A DNA stretch of 64,000 nucleotides from Methanomassiliicoccaceae archaeon UBA472 (GCA_002497075.1 DAML01000030.1:52698-116697); one strand, 5' to 3'; positions 15,801 to 25,368 are shown, counted from the first letter of the stretch. Numbers and translations: made by a program. Notes: generated by a model from the sequence alone, not told the origin.

Positions 15801-18692
15801 ATGCAATCGAATAAAACATGGAAGCTAGCGACCGGATTGATGGTCCTGATGCTCTTGGCCATGCCGCTCTTGGCGGTCATGCCAGCTAATGTCAGCGCCG
15901 CCACCGGCAACACTCTATCGATCAATGTGAAGGATGACAATGGCACGATTAGTGGAGCTATCGCCTCCCTCACTGAAGTGCGAAAGGCCACCTCTTACGC
16001 CGATACCTCGGACAGCGCCGGGCTGCTGGAATTCACTCCCGCTCCCGGGTATTACCGCCTGAAGGTATCCGCCGCCGGCCACTATGATTACACCTATGAC
16101 GCGGTCATACGCTTCGATGGTCTTACAAACGTAAACCTGGGGTACGTCATCATGGTCCAAAAGGGGACCCCAGACACCACGCTGACCTTCAACGTGACCT
16201 CCGGAAGCACCGCTCTTAGCGGTGCCCTGGTCACCGTCAAGTACAACCACCTGGGCGACCTGCAGACCATGACCTCTGGGTCCACCAACGTCTCCGGCAT
16301 CGTGGCGCTCAACGTCACCTCCGCTGACTACATAGCGGTCATCAGCAAGGCGAACTACGTGACCAAGCAGGTCGCGATCAACGCCCTGACCGACATGACC
16401 CTGAACGTCTCCCTCAACGCCTCGGTCCCATACGATGGGTTCGTGACCGTCAACGGAGCGGCCGCCAGCGGCGTGAAGGTTTACATGGTGTACAAGAGCG
16501 CTCCGCTCTCTGCCCCGAACGCCAAGATCCTCAACCCGGTCGTTCTGACCTCCAACTACTTCAAATTCGACGCCTACCCGGGCGACTTCTACATGGTAGT
16601 GGATGCTAACAACGCTCTCGGCGAGGTCTCCAATGTCACCGTCTCCACCGTGGCGACCGTGACCATCGACCTAGCTGCCCAGAACCTGCAGGACGAGAAC
16701 AGCTCATTCGCCTTCGCTGCGGACGAGTGGAATAGCGCAGTGCAGACCAAGACCCTGAACCTGGACTACGACTATACCGTCCCCGGACTGGCCTACTCCT
16801 ACCTGCCCAGCATAAGGATGCAGATCGACCTCGCTCTCGGTAACGGTAACGGTATCGTTGATGCGGCCGAAGTTATCGCCTTCAACGACCTCATGGAGTC
16901 CTACGGACCCCTGGACGTCACCACCGAGAATATGATGACCGTATCCTCTCAGATGTTCATCTCCGAGGACGCCGCCCCGACCGTTACCAGCACTGGGCTG
17001 GCCGCCGCGGTGACCAGCACCGACGACTTCCAGATGGTAATGGTCGCGAACTACGAGTCCGCCGCAGCCATAACCAACGCTCAGGCCAGCTACTCGGCCA
17101 AGGTAACGACCAAGGCCGCCACTTCCGCCATGGGATACACCTACGAACTGGCGTTCCCCAGCGGCACTGACAAGTACGAGATGGTCAGCAATGTGACGAC
17201 CAGCAGCACCATCGCCGTGTCCGGCTACACCACCGCCGTGGTCAAGGCCGGGTCCGTCGCAGGATCCGCCACCCTGACCATCCAGAAGTCCGTGGCCCCG
17301 ACAGCCGCCGCCGCAATAGTCACCGGCGTCGACGCCTACAAGGTGATGAACGGCTCGACCTTCCTGCACTACATCGTAGCTCAGAACGTCACCGTGAACT
17401 TCACCGCCGCCGGCTCCAGCGACCCCAACGGTAACCCGTTGAGCTACACCTGGGACTTCGGCGACGGCAACAGCACCACCGTGAGCACCGTCACCGCCAA
17501 CCACACCTACGCAGACGCGGAGATGTACACCGTCAACCTGACCGTGACCGACCAGGCTGGTTTGGTCGCCTACAAGTCCTTCGACGTGAAGGTGGATGGC
17601 GTCGACCCGACCGTGGCCGCCAAGTTCAACGTTACCGCTCTCGGAGCGACCCTGAACGTCGATCAGAACAAGGCGTACACCTTCAACAGCGCTGATTCCG
17701 CCGACATGCTGAACGAGACCGAGGCCGGTCTCATCGCCAGCTACAAGTGGGTATGGGGCGACGGGAACACCACCACCGTTCTGATGGGTGAGAACCAGAC
17801 CGTGACCAAGACCTATGCCAATGCCGGCGTGTTCATCATGTACCTTAACGTGACCGACGTGGCCAACCACACCTCCAGCAAGGCGGTCACCGTCACCGTG
17901 AAGGACACCGTGAAGCCCACCGTGAAGTTCTCCGTAAAGCTGAACGGCACCGTGGTCACCAGCGCCAAGGAGAACCAGACCCTGACCTTCGACGCTTCGG
18001 CATCTAGTGATGCCAGTGGCATTGCTAGCGACGGATACTTCTGGGACTTCGGCGACGGAACCAACAGCACCCTGGCCTCCCCGACCCACGTCTACCAGGC
18101 CATAAAGACGTTCACCGTCAAGCTGACCCTGACCGACAACGCCGGTAACGTGGCCAACACCACCTACAGCCTGAAGATCGAGTCCTCGGCCCGTCCGGAC
18201 CTCCGCATCGGCGCCGTGACCTTCGATCCCACCAAGTTCACCGAGGGCGAGGATGGATACATCTACGTCAACGTGACCAACGTGGGCACCGCCGAGGCCA
18301 AGGGCATATACGGCCAGCTGTACAAGGTGAACCTTGACGGAACCAGGAAGCTGCTCACCGATGTGGGCGTCCTGCTGGTCAACGACACCGAGGATGACGA
18401 GCTTCAGGTCGGAGAGACCGGCCAGCTGAGGTTCAAGTACGCCTTTGATTCCAAGGGCGACTATACCTTGCAGGTCAACGTCAGCGCCAACGATGAGGTC
18501 ACCTCCAAGATGACCGACAACTCCGCCACCAAGTCCCTGACCGTGGAGGAAGCTGCCTGGAAGTCCTGGTTGCTCTACGGTGGCATCTTCGCCGTCATCA
18601 TCGTAGTGGTGGTCCTCTTCCTGTTCAGGAAGAAGCTGCCCATGATGTCCGGCAAGAGGAAGGAAGCCGCCCCGCCGACCAAGAAGAAGTAG
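15801..18692 (+). CDS. Large secreted PKD-domain cell-surface protein with C-terminal anchor
   Basis: A 963-residue exported protein. Residues 1-33 are a signal peptide ending NVSA. Two carboxypeptidase-regulatory-like beta domains follow (about 40-230), then a middle region without recognised domain (230-505). Three PKD domains have their motifs at WDFGDGNST (about 550), WVWGDGNTT (649) and WDFGDGTNST (747), a CARDB-like domain follows (805-915), and a helix (922-945) before RKKLPM and a lysine-rich tail anchors it. N-x-S/T sites are very frequent, so heavy N-glycosylation is likely. An S-layer or major envelope role is inferred from size, promoter strength and codon uniformity. Confidence 0.82.
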   Translation: MQSNKTWKLATGLMVLMLLAMPLLAVMPANVSAATGNTLSINVKDDNGTISGAIASLTEVRKATSYADTSDSAGLLEFTPAPGYYRLKVSAAGHYDYTYDAVIRFDGLTNVNLGYVIMVQKGTPDTTLTFNVTSGSTALSGALVTVKYNHLGDLQTMTSGSTNVSGIVALNVTSADYIAVISKANYVTKQVAINALTDMTLNVSLNASVPYDGFVTVNGAAASGVKVYMVYKSAPLSAPNAKILNPVVLTSNYFKFDAYPGDFYMVVDANNALGEVSNVTVSTVATVTIDLAAQNLQDENSSFAFAADEWNSAVQTKTLNLDYDYTVPGLAYSYLPSIRMQIDLALGNGNGIVDAAEVIAFNDLMESYGPLDVTTENMMTVSSQMFISEDAAPTVTSTGLAAAVTSTDDFQMVMVANYESAAAITNAQASYSAKVTTKAATSAMGYTYELAFPSGTDKYEMVSNVTTSSTIAVSGYTTAVVKAGSVAGSATLTIQKSVAPTAAAAIVTGVDAYKVMNGSTFLHYIVAQNVTVNFTAAGSSDPNGNPLSYTWDFGDGNSTTVSTVTANHTYADAEMYTVNLTVTDQAGLVAYKSFDVKVDGVDPTVAAKFNVTALGATLNVDQNKAYTFNSADSADMLNETEAGLIASYKWVWGDGNTTTVLMGENQTVTKTYANAGVFIMYLNVTDVANHTSSKAVTVTVKDTVKPTVKFSVKLNGTVVTSAKENQTLTFDASASSDASGIASDGYFWDFGDGTNSTLASPTHVYQAIKTFTVKLTLTDNAGNVANTTYSLKIESSARPDLRIGAVTFDPTKFTEGEDGYIYVNVTNVGTAEAKGIYGQLYKVNLDGTRKLLTDVGVLLVNDTEDDELQVGETGQLRFKYAFDSKGDYTLQVNVSANDEVTSKMTDNSATKSLTVEEAAWKSWLLYGGIFAVIIVVVVLFLFRKKLPMMSGKRKEAAPPTKKK

Positions 18693-18699
18693 GCAAAAC

Positions 18700-18731
18700 C
18701 TTTTACCATCCCTTTTCTTTTTATTTTTTAT
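18700..18731 (+). terminator. T-rich terminator after the PKD gene
   Basis: CCTTTTACC, then CCCTTTTC and a long TTTTTATTTTTTATA tract lie between the PKD stop and the lplA start. There is no stem, as is usual for archaeal U-tract termination. The tail of the tract (TTTTTTATAATG) may also serve as the start region of lplA. Confidence 0.6.
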
Positions 18732-18732
18732 A

Positions 18733-19467
18733 ATGCTGCGTCTTATCGACTCCGGACTATGTCATCCTCTTTATTCAGTAGCGCTCGAGGAAGCGATACT
18801 GGAGTCCTGCTCCAAGGGGCTGATGCCGCCTACCCTGCACCTTTACGTACGCGATAGACCGACGGTATCGCTGGGATACTTCGAGAAGTTGGAGGCGGCG
18901 GTCGATCAGCAGGCGCTTCTGGATGAAAGGGTCTTCCTGGTGCGCCGTATGTCAGGCGGGAGCACGATATTCACCGATCAGGGGCAGCTGATATTCTCTC
19001 TTACGGTCGATCAAGGCGCCATACCCAAGCCGGAGGACGCTTACGCCCTTACCTGCGGGGTCATCGTCAACGCCCTGCGTTCGCTAGGCGTGCAGGCGGA
19101 GCACAAGCCTCCCAATGACATAATCGTCAACGGCAGGAAGATATCCGGCAGCGCCCAGACCCGGAAAAAAGGTATGCTGATGGTGCACGGCACGCTTCTG
19201 GTCGACACCGACCTGGACCGCATGATGCGCGTTCTCCGTCCGAGACCGAACGGGCATTCCCGTACCAGGGATCAGATGACCTGCCTACGCGATGAGCTCG
19301 GAAGCGCTCCGGACATGAACCTTGTCAAGGACGCACTGGTCCAGGCGTTCTCTGAGGAGCTGGAACAGAGGGCGGTGTGCATACCGGTGAACGAAAGGGA
19401 GAAAGGAAGGGTCAAAGCGCTAATAGAAGAAAAATACGGAAAGGAGGAATTCATCCTCCAGTTCTGA
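18733..19467 (+). CDS. lplA: Lipoate-protein ligase A family protein
   Basis: A 244-residue protein of the LplA/LipB/BirA cofactor-transferase fold. RRMSGGSTIFTDQGQLIFS is the RRxSGGGxVxHD-type loop (the usual H is T-D here), and NGRKISGSAQTRKKG near residue 135 carries the catalytic lysine, followed by MVHGTLLVD. The approximately 90-residue C-terminal accessory domain of E. coli LplA is missing, as in archaea where a separate LplB supplies it. No lplB or lipoyl-protein gene is adjacent. The substrate could be lipoate or octanoate on GcvH or a 2-oxoacid dehydrogenase. Confidence 0.85.
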   Translation: MLRLIDSGLCHPLYSVALEEAILESCSKGLMPPTLHLYVRDRPTVSLGYFEKLEAAVDQQALLDERVFLVRRMSGGSTIFTDQGQLIFSLTVDQGAIPKPEDAYALTCGVIVNALRSLGVQAEHKPPNDIIVNGRKISGSAQTRKKGMLMVHGTLLVDTDLDRMMRVLRPRPNGHSRTRDQMTCLRDELGSAPDMNLVKDALVQAFSEELEQRAVCIPVNEREKGRVKALIEEKYGKEEFILQF

Positions 19468-19959
19468 TCACTGAAAGTTTTCCAGGTCCAGGAAGGCGAA
19501 CTTCCTGCCGTCGATGAAGAAGCCGACCTTCTTGTGCAGCATGACCGCGTCCTTGGCGTCCGGCATCACGACGCTCTGCACCGCCTTGGCGCCTTTCTTC
19601 TTGGCGTCCAGAGAAGCGCGGCGAAGCAGCTTCAGTCCAACTCCCTTGCGGCGGTGGTCCGGGTGCACTCCGATGTTCTCGATCCAAAGCACCTTCTCGA
19701 TGTTGTTGACGTGCTGGATGATCTGGGCGAACAGGAACCCCACGACCTGGCCCTTTTCCAGGGCCACGTAGCTCATTCCGGCCTCGCGATAGTACTCGTA
19801 GGAGTCCTTGGTGGAGGCGCCCAACTGTTCCATGAGCTCAGCCGGCAGATCGTCCCAGCTCTTCTGCAGGGACCCTTCCAGGTATTCCCGGATGCAGAAT
19901 AGCTCCAGCGTCCTCACTTGCGGTTTGTCGTCGTCCTTGAGCTTCCTTAAGTCCACCAT
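19468..19959 (-). CDS. GNAT acetyltransferase
   Basis: A 163-residue GNAT enzyme. The acetyl-CoA loop is seen in IGVHPDHRRKGVGLKLLRRA (about 100-119), with VMLHKKVGFFIDGRKF at the end. The layout resembles RimI-type N-alpha-acetyltransferases, but the substrate is not known. The ATG at 19959 overlaps the argS stop (TAATG), so it is translated with argS. A long in-frame extension into argS is a shadow. The stop nearly abuts that of lplA, which converges on it. Confidence 0.85.
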   Translation of the reverse strand: MVDLRKLKDDDKPQVRTLELFCIREYLEGSLQKSWDDLPAELMEQLGASTKDSYEYYREAGMSYVALEKGQVVGFLFAQIIQHVNNIEKVLWIENIGVHPDHRRKGVGLKLLRRASLDAKKKGAKAVQSVVMPDAKDAVMLHKKVGFFIDGRKFAFLDLENFQ

Positions 19960-21671
19960 TACATCTCCTCCGGAGCCGCTATTCCCATGGTCACCAAGGT
20001 GTTTCGCAGCGCCCAGCGGGCCGCTTCCACCAGGCATAGCCTGGCGTCCTGATGCTCCGACCGGAGCACCGGAACCGAGCCGTAGAACTGGTTCAGGGCC
20101 GAGGCCAGCTCGTGACCGTAGGTGGGGAGCATGTTTATGCGGCGTTTGTCCCCCGCCTGCCGAACCACTTCCGGGAACTGCGCCAGTATCCACACGAGCT
20201 TACGCTCGTAAGGGTCTGTCAGAACCGATACGTCGGCGCTTTTATTAAAATCTCCCGTCTTACGAAGTATGGAGCAGCAACGGGCGTGAGCGTACTGAAC
20301 GAAGGGAGCGCTGTTGCCCTCGAAGTTCAAAGCCTCCTCCCACTTGAATATGAGCTGCTTCTCCGCCTGCACGCGAATGATGTTGTAACGCACAGCACCG
20401 ACACCGATGTCCTCGGCGATGCCGCGCTTCTTCTCCTCTCCCAGCTCTGGGCGGCGCGTGCTCACCTCCCGGTAAGCGCGTTCCACCGCCTCCTCCAGCA
20501 GGTCGTCCAGGTAGACCACCACGCCCTTCCTGGTGGACATCCTGCCCTCCGGGAGGGAGACGAAGGAGTAGTAGATGCACTCCGGGGAACGGTCGAGGCC
20601 GAGTATCTTGAGCGCCGAGGCCAGCTGCTTCTGTCCCAGCTTCTGGTCCTCGCCCAGGATGTTCATCAGCTCATCGGCCCGCTTGAACTTGTCCATGTGA
20701 TACGCAAGGTCTCGAGTGGTGTACAGCGTCGTGCCGTCCTTGCGGGTGAAGAAGAAGCGGGTGTCGCGCCCATGCACGCCGAACTCTTCCAGATTGAGGT
20801 AGTAAGCGCCGTCGTCCATCTCGGCGTAGCTGGACGCCTTTAGCTTGTCGACCACCTCGCGCGCCGACCCGTCCAGAATGAACTGTGATTCGTAAGTGTA
20901 ACGCTCCAGGAAGACGCCTATCGCCCCCAGGCTCTCCTTTATCCCCTCGAGCATGAGATCGACCGTGCGGCGAACTTGAGCGATGACGTCCGGATCTCCC
21001 GCCTCGAACCTCTGGGTCATGACCGCCACGTCGTTGGCTACCTCCGCCGACGACTCCATCATCTTGTTTGCCGTCTGGTAATATCCTACCAGGCGGTGGT
21101 CGTTCTTGTCCCGGTCCGAAGGAGGAACATCCTTCTCCGTGAGATGCGCCAGGGCCCAGGTGAGCAGCACTACCTGTTTACCGACGTCGTTCACGTAATA
21201 CTCCGTGCTGACATCATGTCCGCACATTTTCAGGCACCGGGCCAGAGTATCTCCGATCAACGGATTCCTCGCTCGACCGACGTGTATAGGTCCGGTGGGG
21301 TTCACCGAGGTGTGCTCCAGCAGCACCTTGCCCGGTCTAGGATCGCCTTTTCCGAACTCCTCCTGGCGCTGCAATGCGTCACGGATCACTAGTTCGCTCA
21401 GCAGCGTTTCGTTGATCCGGAAATTGATGTAGCCCTTGTCCGCCCAGACCTTCCCGATCTGATCGTCCGCTGTGATCAGGGCGCTAAGTTCCTGAGCGAT
21501 CATCGGCGGAGCCTTGCGCAACTGCTTGGCGAACTGGAAGCACGGCAATGCCAGATCGGCCATCTCATGGTCCGGCCTCTCCAGGACCACCTCGCCGGTG
21601 AATCCCATCTTGCCGAGCTCCGCGGTTAACTTGGAAATGATATGCTTCTCGAAATGACCCAGGGCGTCCAT
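19959..21671 (-). CDS. argS: Arginyl-tRNA synthetase
   Basis: A 570-residue class Ia synthetase that charges tRNA-Arg. An N-terminal additional domain (about 1-110) precedes the catalytic core, with HVGR at residues 130-133 as the HIGH motif and MSTRKG from 378 as the KMSKS equivalent. A DALR anticodon-binding domain ends the protein (FVQYAHARCCSIL onwards). Length and motif spacing are normal. It starts one base after the aRF1 stop, so aRF1, argS and the GNAT form an operon. Confidence 0.96.
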   Translation of the reverse strand: MDALGHFEKHIISKLTAELGKMGFTGEVVLERPDHEMADLALPCFQFAKQLRKAPPMIAQELSALITADDQIGKVWADKGYINFRINETLLSELVIRDALQRQEEFGKGDPRPGKVLLEHTSVNPTGPIHVGRARNPLIGDTLARCLKMCGHDVSTEYYVNDVGKQVVLLTWALAHLTEKDVPPSDRDKNDHRLVGYYQTANKMMESSAEVANDVAVMTQRFEAGDPDVIAQVRRTVDLMLEGIKESLGAIGVFLERYTYESQFILDGSAREVVDKLKASSYAEMDDGAYYLNLEEFGVHGRDTRFFFTRKDGTTLYTTRDLAYHMDKFKRADELMNILGEDQKLGQKQLASALKILGLDRSPECIYYSFVSLPEGRMSTRKGVVVYLDDLLEEAVERAYREVSTRRPELGEEKKRGIAEDIGVGAVRYNIIRVQAEKQLIFKWEEALNFEGNSAPFVQYAHARCCSILRKTGDFNKSADVSVLTDPYERKLVWILAQFPEVVRQAGDKRRINMLPTYGHELASALNQFYGSVPVLRSEHQDARLCLVEAARWALRNTLVTMGIAAPEEM

Positions 21672-22916
21672 TTACCCACCTATGCTGAACCTTAGAAGTC
21701 CGGCTATGCCGCCGAACGCCTTCAAGAGCATCTCTCCCTCTTCTGACTCAGGGGAGATGAGCTCGACCCTGGTGCCCATGAGGCCGGCCTGGTCGAACAG
21801 ATCGTCCACCAGGTCCACGTCCTTGGTGACCGTGCCGACCGTTCCGCACTTAGGGCAGGTCATGCTCGTTCCGTCCGGACCCTTGTCGACCGTAAGCTCC
21901 AAGATACCGCACTGAGGGCAATCCAGGGTGACCCTTCGCTTGCGTAGACCTTCCGACACCAGCAGTACGTCCACCGCCCCGATCAATATGGCGTTCCGTA
22001 TCTGGTCCTCGCCGTAGACGGACAGGCCGTCAGACTGGCGTATCTCGTTCAGGAACTGCTGGAAGAGGCGCTTCTCCCTCATCAGGTCCAGGTCGTACAG
22101 CTTGTCCTTGGCCTTCTCCACCAGCTCCTTCAGGCCGTACTCGTCCGTGTAACCGATATCGAAGGTGTCGACCACCTTCTTCGCCAGTTCGTGATGGAGG
22201 TAGCCCTCTTTGATGAAGAACTCCTTAGAAGGCCCTGGTCCGCCGACGAGGATGCCCTGCAGTCCATCCAGGTTAAGGAACGATTCGGTCATTATGTCGC
22301 TGACCTTCTTGTAATACTCGTTGGCGGAGATCTCGATGAGGCGCTCGAAACGCTGCGCCGACTGTCCTCCCATTCGGTGCTTGGACGGCACCAGGGAATC
22401 TAAGTTGCGGATTACGTGAATGGCTTTTCCGCGCAGAATGCCGACGGTGGCCTCGCTGCGGTCTATGACCACCAGGCCGTAGACCTTCTTGTCCAGCAGC
22501 ATGCCCTCCAATGGCTCCAGGTAGAAGTCGGAGTCGCAACGGTAAAGGAAGGTGGTGATGGGGTCCGGTGGCTCCAGCACATACTGGACCATCCTGGTCT
22601 GGTCTCCAGTGGCGGAGATCTCCCCCACGAAGAAGATGACGCCGTTCGCGGGAGCGTTCTTGAAGTACTTCAGGCGGGCCAGGATCGAAGATATCGCCCC
22701 CTGCACGTTCTTGCGGGTGCCTGCGGACTTGATGTTGGAGGACTGGGAGAACTCCTCGCGAAGATAGGCGGCGACATCGGAGATCTGCTTGGTAGGGGGC
22801 ACGTAAACTGATATGAGCTCAGTTCCTCGGCCCTTCAAGTTCCTTATCTCCTCCAGGGACCTTCTGAAATCGTACTTCTGACGATCGGAGAGGGTCTCGC
22901 CGGTTATTCCTTCCAT
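21672..22916 (-). CDS. prf1: Peptide chain release factor aRF1
   Basis: A 414-residue class 1 release factor that reads all three stop codons and triggers peptide release. NIKS (residues 61-64) is the stop-codon recognition loop, and GGQ (183-185 within MGGQSAQRF) is the catalytic loop. The C-terminal domain has two CxxC pairs (CPQCGIL, CPKCGTV), forming the zinc-binding minidomain typical of archaeal eRF1. I use the ATG at 22916 (MEGITGETLSDRQKYD) because a 21-residue upstream extension is basic and unconserved in type. Confidence 0.95.
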   Translation of the reverse strand: MEGITGETLSDRQKYDFRRSLEEIRNLKGRGTELISVYVPPTKQISDVAAYLREEFSQSSNIKSAGTRKNVQGAISSILARLKYFKNAPANGVIFFVGEISATGDQTRMVQYVLEPPDPITTFLYRCDSDFYLEPLEGMLLDKKVYGLVVIDRSEATVGILRGKAIHVIRNLDSLVPSKHRMGGQSAQRFERLIEISANEYYKKVSDIMTESFLNLDGLQGILVGGPGPSKEFFIKEGYLHHELAKKVVDTFDIGYTDEYGLKELVEKAKDKLYDLDLMREKRLFQQFLNEIRQSDGLSVYGEDQIRNAILIGAVDVLLVSEGLRKRRVTLDCPQCGILELTVDKGPDGTSMTCPKCGTVGTVTKDVDLVDDLFDQAGLMGTRVELISPESEEGEMLLKAFGGIAGLLRFSIGG

Positions 22917-22942
22917 AATCCAACGACCTATCCTTTTTTTAG

Positions 22943-22957
22943 GTGAAAACGGTTCAC
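22943..22957. promoter_or_regulatory. Inverted repeat in the aRF1 / pyrH divergent promoter
   Basis: GTGAA and TTCAC, five bases apart, lie between the two starts. TTATAT (22959-22964) next to it could serve as a TATA element read in either direction. The arms are short, so a regulatory role is only a suggestion. Confidence 0.25.
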
Positions 22958-22973
22958 ACTTATATCTGTTGGT

Positions 22974-23663
22974 ATGCAAATGGACAAGGTCGTGGTCTCA
23001 CTCGGCGGATCTGTCATCGTGCCAGATGATAACGATGACGCGTTTCTGAAGCGATTTTCCGAGATGATATCATCCCTCTGCGACCGTTATCAGATCTACC
23101 TGGTCTGCGGAGGCGGGAAGATCGCCCGGTACTACATCAAGGTCGGGAGGAACCTGGGGTTGCCAGAGTACGACCTGGATGAGATGGGGATACTCTCGAC
23201 GCGCATAAACGCCACCCTGGTGGCCTACTCGCTCGGCGAAAAGTTCGTAGGGAAGGTGCCCGAGGACATCCTGGAGGCGCACCGCCTGGAGAAGAAGGGG
23301 AGGGTGGTGGTGATGGGTGGTACGGTTCCGGGGCATACCACTGATGCCGTTTCAGCCATGCTGGCCAAGGAGGTCAAGGCGACCCGCATCATCAACGGGA
23401 CGTCGGTCGATGCGGCGTACACCGCCGACCCCCGCAAGTACCCTGACGCGGAACGTTTGTCAAAGATAACTCATCAGCAGCTGTACGAACTGGTGAACGT
23501 CGGGATGCATGGCGCCGGGCCGTCCAACGTTTTCGATAGGTTGGGGGCGCAGGTCGCCCGGGACAGCCACATCGACATCTGCATCGTGGATGGACGAGAC
23601 CTCAACGAGATGAGGGCGGCCATCGAGGGCAAGCCCATCAAAGGGACGGTGGTTTCAGATTAG
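22974..23663 (+). CDS. pyrH: UMP kinase, archaeal type
   Basis: A 229-residue amino-acid-kinase-fold enzyme that phosphorylates UMP to UDP. DKVVVSLGGSVIVPDD is the phosphate-binding opening. VCGGGKIARYYI, VVMGGTVPGHTTDAV, ATRIINGTSVDAAYTADPRKYPDA and MHGAGPSNVFDRL match the archaeal PyrH branch. Two ATG codons six nt apart (22974, 22980) are both possible starts. It ends with TAG and may be translationally coupled to the next membrane protein. pyrC lies at 59 kb. Confidence 0.93.
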   Translation: MQMDKVVVSLGGSVIVPDDNDDAFLKRFSEMISSLCDRYQIYLVCGGGKIARYYIKVGRNLGLPEYDLDEMGILSTRINATLVAYSLGEKFVGKVPEDILEAHRLEKKGRVVVMGGTVPGHTTDAVSAMLAKEVKATRIINGTSVDAAYTADPRKYPDAERLSKITHQQLYELVNVGMHGAGPSNVFDRLGAQVARDSHIDICIVDGRDLNEMRAAIEGKPIKGTVVSD

Positions 23664-23769
23664 CCTGTTCTCCAAGGAAGGGGCTAAGGAAGGCAAGGGG
23701 AAGCGCCCTCCCAAGAAGGCGGAGAAGAAAGCTCCAGCATCTCCCTCTCGCTCCAAACCCCAATCCCAG

Positions 23770-24411
23770 ATGCCCCAGGTCCAGCACGACGCCATCCTGG
23801 CCGGGGGAATGTTCACCATCATCGGCGGCATCCTCATGCTGGTCTCCGCTCTGCTTCCCTGGGTGACGTTCGAGGACGAACCTCTCATGTCCCTGGACCT
23901 TCTCGATCTGGACACCGTCTACGCGGTGCTCCCGGCGGCCTCGGCGGTCGGAGGACTGCTGGTGGTGCTCACCTCTCTCATATTGGTCAAGGTGTTCGTT
24001 TCCCATAAGCCGCTGAACCGGCTTCCGCTGCTGCAGGCCTTGATCTCCATGGCCGGCGCCCTGCTGGTCATAGCCACGTTCCTGATGGTCCGAAGGGACT
24101 ACCAGGGATCGGACTCCCTGTACGGGGCTGGAGCTTTCACCGACGTGGTCGGCGCCATATTGCTCATGGCCGGGGCCATGCTGATCCACCTTATGTCCGG
24201 GCATCGCCGGAAACCCTCGACCACCGGGTTCAACGCTCTGGCGGAAAGAAGCGGTGAGCCATCCGGAAGAAAGGAATGGAAGCCTCCGGAAAGCTCCGTG
24301 AAGGCGCCCACCTGTCCTTCCTGCGGCGAGGAGCTCAGACCAGGCTGGAAAGCCTGTCCCGGCTGCGGCTACGCGCTGTTGTCGGATGAGAGGGGACGCG
24401 GCAGGCTCTGA
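23770..24411 (+). CDS. Four-helix membrane protein with a C-terminal zinc ribbon
   Basis: A protein of at least 213 residues with four hydrophobic segments (about 10-30, 50-75, 88-108, 125-145), a hydrophilic linker, and a double CxxC zinc ribbon (CPSCGEELRPGWKACPGCG) near the end. No family with known function is recognised. The frame stays open upstream for 37 codons and encodes a lysine-rich stretch beginning SLFSKEGAKEGKGK, a usual N-terminus for such proteins. There is no ATG, GTG or TTG there. An ATT at 23659, next to the pyrH stop, is a possible rare start. Confidence 0.7.
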   Translation: MPQVQHDAILAGGMFTIIGGILMLVSALLPWVTFEDEPLMSLDLLDLDTVYAVLPAASAVGGLLVVLTSLILVKVFVSHKPLNRLPLLQALISMAGALLVIATFLMVRRDYQGSDSLYGAGAFTDVVGAILLMAGAMLIHLMSGHRRKPSTTGFNALAERSGEPSGRKEWKPPESSVKAPTCPSCGEELRPGWKACPGCGYALLSDERGRGRL

Positions 24412-25238
24412 AGGTCATCCAGGTCGCTTCCCTCCAGTACTTCGTATCCCGCCCCTTCCAGCAGTTCGCTGAGGCGCCTTGCTTCGGGTCGGGAGAATGA
24501 CTTCTTGTGCACGTAGGCGGACCTGGTCCCCGAGGCGGTCATGGCCTTTCCCACTGAATCCAGGACCTCACCGTCCGTTCTGCCGTCCAGAACGTGCTTG
24601 GCCACCATATGGCCGAAGCGGACCTTCTTGGCCAGGGTGACCTCGGTGAAGCGCGGGGCGTAATGTCCCCCGCCGATACCGACCACGATAGGGCCGTCGG
24701 CCGGGACCCAGTTCAGCAGCGCCTCCGACATGGCCCGTGCGGCGTCGACGTTACCCCATCTGGTCTCGTCGCTTCCTATCTCCACGTAAGTTGTCGGTAC
24801 ATCAAGGAACGGTCCGTGATGGGTGACCTCGTAGGAGACCTCGAAGGGCAGCCCCTTGGCGCTCGATGAAAGGGCCCTGAGCAGTCCACTGAGGAATGAA
24901 GGGGAGGCGGGAACCAGCGTACCTTCCTTGCCGCCGAAATCGGCCTTGCCGAAGTTGCCGATGGGATGCATGGTCAGCGTCGGTTTTCCCGAAGCTGCCC
25001 GGTGCTTGGAGAGGAACACCACCTCATCAGCATCTATCCCGAGAGCACGCCCGACCGTCTGGTCGACGTGATCGAGATGCAGGTGCAGCTGGTCGATGGA
25101 GACCATCAGCATGTCGCGGAGCCGGTGGTACGGGCGTCCTTGGTACAGTCCTTCCTCCGACCAACCGGCCGCTTCCAGGAGGCGGTCACGAAGGTTGACG
25201 CTCGCCGGATCGGGAATGCTCGCCACTAACAGACGCAT
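24369..25238 (-). CDS. dtdA: D-aminoacyl-tRNA deacylase, archaeal DtdA (Gek1 type)
   Basis: A 289-residue enzyme that removes D-amino acids from mischarged tRNAs. SKHRAASGKPTLTMHPIGNF is the family signature with metal-binding residues, followed by EVTHHGPFLDVPTTYVEIGS and VGIGGGHYAPRFTE. TAATATT centred 27 nt before the ATG suggests a leaderless transcript. The 3' end overlaps the convergent membrane-protein gene by 43 nt. Confidence 0.94.
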   Translation of the reverse strand: MRLLVASIPDPASVNLRDRLLEAAGWSEEGLYQGRPYHRLRDMLMVSIDQLHLHLDHVDQTVGRALGIDADEVVFLSKHRAASGKPTLTMHPIGNFGKADFGGKEGTLVPASPSFLSGLLRALSSSAKGLPFEVSYEVTHHGPFLDVPTTYVEIGSDETRWGNVDAARAMSEALLNWVPADGPIVVGIGGGHYAPRFTEVTLAKKVRFGHMVAKHVLDGRTDGEVLDSVGKAMTASGTRSAYVHKKSFSRPEARRLSELLEGAGYEVLEGSDLDDLQSLPRPLSSDNSA

Positions 25239-25368
25239 GGAACCGCCAAGAAGCTCAGGGAATATTACGGTTGCGGAAATTGCGTGGGTGGCTTCTTCTG
25301 ATTATCAAAAACGCTACATGTAACCGTATTCAGTTTAATGTCCCGAACCCTTCGATGTCCGGATTGAT

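Noticed and set aside
16704..18089. 461-codon open frame antisense to the PKD surface protein gene
   Set aside because: It is a Gly/Val/His-rich shadow of the regular codon usage of the plus-strand gene and has no promoter, ribosome site or domain.
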